Source of the DNA: Nitrospinota bacterium | GTDB lineage: Bacteria; Nitrospinota_A; UBA7883; JACRLM01 | Length of the DNA: 17,980 bases | NCBI GenBank assembly: GCA_015231995.1 | Contig: JADGAO010000026.1 | Coordinates: 4,196-22,175 of the forward strand | Reading direction: 5' to 3' | In this document: positions 13,995 to 17,980 of the stretch, one piece after another | Position numbering within the stretch: the first letter of the stretch is position 1 | Layout: each line of letters starts with the position of its first letter | The notes under the pieces: generated by a model | Database searches by the model: none | Told to the model about the DNA's origin: nothing | What the model saw: only the letters and a program-made list of their open reading frames with translations | Position numbers and translations under genes: made by a program

Positions 13995-14737
13995 GCCGCC
14001 TTGTCCTGACAATCCTCATCTCCGTTTCTCTGGCCGCGCCCGTCAACGCCGAACCCGTGGCAGACCCTGGGAAAAAACCGATTCCATTCAACAAAAACTT
14101 GGCGTTGGCCAAGAAATATCCAATTCTCGCTTCCGTTCTGAAATCGGAGCCGTCCATGCATCGGGATTGGTTGCTGGAGGCTCCAATCCGGGTGGTCAAG
14201 TATTTTGCGGCCCGTCCGGAGTTTGCTTCGCGCCTGATGGCGGAGTATGACCAGATATCGGGACCTTTGGAGAAGGACGAAGATGGAAACGGCTGGATGT
14301 TCAGAGGCGTGTCTGGAGCTCAATACGTTTTTCGGGCGCATGGGGGCGCCAGGGAAAATGTTTATTTTGCGAAGTTTACCTATTTTCATTCTTCTTCGCT
14401 CGCCCCACAATTGAAGATATCCGGCTCTGGAGCGGTGGTTGTTTCCATATCGTCAGGGAAAGACACGGATACGACGACAATGGATTACGACATCTATTTC
14501 ACCGAAGGAGGAGAGCCTTTGGATAAAGTGGCCGTAAGCGCTTCTATCCACATGGCGGAAATAATAAACGATGTAGCTTCTTTTATGGAGGCGTTTGCGA
14601 CCATGTGCGGAAACGTCAACGACGATCCCGAAAGCGTCGCCGATGATATGAGAGACGCAGACGATGTTTTCACGAAAAAAGAGATCGGCGATTTTGAATC
14701 GGCGATGGGAGTCAAACGGCGCTGGAAAGGGCGTTGA
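13949..14737 (+). CDS. Exported protein of unknown function encoded with exbB-exbD
   Basis: I do not recognise this 262-residue protein. It begins with a basic N-terminus and a hydrophobic run (about 17-33, GRLVLTILISVSLAAPVNA) ending in a typical signal-peptidase site before EP. The mature protein should therefore be periplasmic or beyond. It has no further membrane segment and no cysteine at the cleavage site, so it is not a lipoprotein. The middle part (about 105-190) looks beta-rich, with alternating hydrophobics and a Ser/Asp-rich turn; the end is helical and acidic, then closes with KRRWKGR. The ATG at 13949 is inside exbD and is the only usable start that keeps the signal peptide. No in-frame ATG, GTG or TTG lies between it and the hydrophobic run. 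The position suggests a partner or substrate of the ExbBD motor, by inference only. Confidence 0.7.
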   Translation: MQTLGDHRDRRGGSIGRLVLTILISVSLAAPVNAEPVADPGKKPIPFNKNLALAKKYPILASVLKSEPSMHRDWLLEAPIRVVKYFAARPEFASRLMAEYDQISGPLEKDEDGNGWMFRGVSGAQYVFRAHGGARENVYFAKFTYFHSSSLAPQLKISGSGAVVVSISSGKDTDTTTMDYDIYFTEGGEPLDKVAVSASIHMAEIINDVASFMEAFATMCGNVNDDPESVADDMRDADDVFTKKEIGDFESAMGVKRRWKGR

Positions 14738-14740
14738 GAA

Positions 14741-15550
14741 TTAGACTCTTCCTTTTCTCACGCAATAGGCGATCCTCGCCGCCTGAATGTTCCCGGCCAC
14801 GTCATGAACGCGGATTATTGACGCGCCTTTCATGACGGCGATGGCTGTCACGGCCTGAGTTCCAACCTTGCGTTCTTCCACCGGCTTGTCAAGTATTTTT
14901 CCGATGAACGATTTGCGCGACGCGCCTAGCAGGAGCGGATAACCAAGCGCAACGATCGTATCGAGCCTGTCGAGAATCGAAAGGTTGTGCGACGCTGTTT
15001 TGGCGAAACCTATGCCGGGGTCTAAAATTATTTTTTTAACTCCACGGCTCTCCAGCTTTTCCGCGCGTTCTTTAAGCCACCTCGTCACCTCCGCAACCAC
15101 GTCGCCGTAACGGGCCTTTTTCGCCATGTCCTGCGGCGTGCCCTTCATGTGCATTATCACCACATAAGCCTGAGTCCTGACGGCAAGCTCCACCATAGCA
15201 GGGTGTGAAAGCCCCGTCACATCGTTGATGATGACAGCTCCGGCGGACAGAGCGGCCTGGGCCACTTCGGGTTTGCTTGTGTCAACGGATATGGGTATAC
15301 GCGGGTGGAGGCGCGCGAGCGACTCGATGACCGGGATGACTCTGGCCAGCTCGTCCTTAACGGAAACAGGCGCGGCGCCGGGGCGGGTGGATTCTCCCCC
15401 CACATCTATGATGTCGGCGCCTTCGGCGATAAGCCGTTTGGCCTGGGCGACGGCGGCTCGCGATGAAACGCGGCGTCCGGAGCCTGAAAAAGAGTCCGGC
15501 GTGACGTTGATAACGCCCATGATAAGAGGGCGGGAGAAGTTGAGCTTCAT
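14741..15550 (-). CDS. folP: Dihydropteroate synthase
   Basis: FolP joins p-aminobenzoate to 6-hydroxymethyl-dihydropterin diphosphate in folate synthesis and is the sulfonamide target. The 269 residues show all the family motifs: GVINVTPDSFS (12-22, N15), DVGGESTRPGA (49-59), the pterin-binding D90 in SVDTSKPEV, N109/D110 in IINDVTG, D177 in LDPGIGF, K213 in GASRKSF, and R247/H249 in IRVHDV. The ATG at 15550 follows a G-rich ribosome-site-like GGGTGGCGGG. A TTG at 15562 would add four residues. It lies 30 nt after the infB stop on the same strand. Its own stop is 3 nt from the stop of the convergent unknown gene, with no terminator between them. Confidence 0.96.
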   Translation of the reverse strand: MKLNFSRPLIMGVINVTPDSFSGSGRRVSSRAAVAQAKRLIAEGADIIDVGGESTRPGAAPVSVKDELARVIPVIESLARLHPRIPISVDTSKPEVAQAALSAGAVIINDVTGLSHPAMVELAVRTQAYVVIMHMKGTPQDMAKKARYGDVVAEVTRWLKERAEKLESRGVKKIILDPGIGFAKTASHNLSILDRLDTIVALGYPLLLGASRKSFIGKILDKPVEERKVGTQAVTAIAVMKGASIIRVHDVAGNIQAARIAYCVRKGRV

Positions 15551-15580
15551 CCCGCCACCCAATAATTCTGCGGACGGGTA

Positions 15581-17926
<2,346 letters not shown>

Positions 17927-17980
17927 AACAACACATTTAATATTATGTTTAATTTTTATAACCTTTTTAATATAAATGTG

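Overview
The window looks like chromosomal DNA from a diderm (Gram-negative) bacterium with moderately high GC. Evidence for a diderm is an ExbB/ExbD pair, several exported proteins and undecaprenyl-phosphate recycling. GatC/GatA implies tRNA-dependent amidation of Asn-tRNA and/or Gln-tRNA. Taken together, the gene set would fit a deltaproteobacterial, Nitrospinota or Nitrospirota-type lineage, but that is inference. Nearly all the DNA is ordinary core metabolism. I see no phage, transposase, CRISPR, tRNA, rRNA or toxin-type module.

Layout. (1) 1-882, minus strand: a 23-residue very basic small ORF, then gatC, then gatA, which runs off the left edge. (2) 995-3289, minus: a membrane sensor histidine kinase with no response regulator beside it. 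(3) 3443-5360, plus: uppP then manC, both serving cell-envelope polysaccharide synthesis. (4) 5361-5613: a gene-free stretch between convergent genes, packed with nested palindromes of REP/MITE type. (5) 5614-12701, minus: a tight run transcribed pfkA, ribF, GH57 alpha-glucan enzyme, hisD, hisC, Nudix hydrolase. Two junctions are 4-nt ATGA overlaps. (6) 12839-14737, plus: exbB, exbD and an exported protein of unknown function, all overlapping. (7) 14741-17980, minus: infB then folP; infB runs towards or past the right edge.

How the genes work together. The pfkA-to-Nudix run joins glycolysis, flavin cofactor synthesis, alpha-glucan remodelling and the last steps of histidine synthesis in one probable transcript. 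ExbB and ExbD form a proton-driven inner-membrane motor, and the secreted protein encoded after them is a candidate partner. UppP recycles the lipid carrier on which mannose-containing glycans, supplied with GDP-mannose by ManC, would be built.

The parts most worth a second look are the unlisted 23-residue ORF before gatC, the palindrome cluster, the unknown protein coupled to exbBD, the translational coupling of a GH57 enzyme to hisD, and the unusual start region of infB. I did not find a convincing new multi-gene system.
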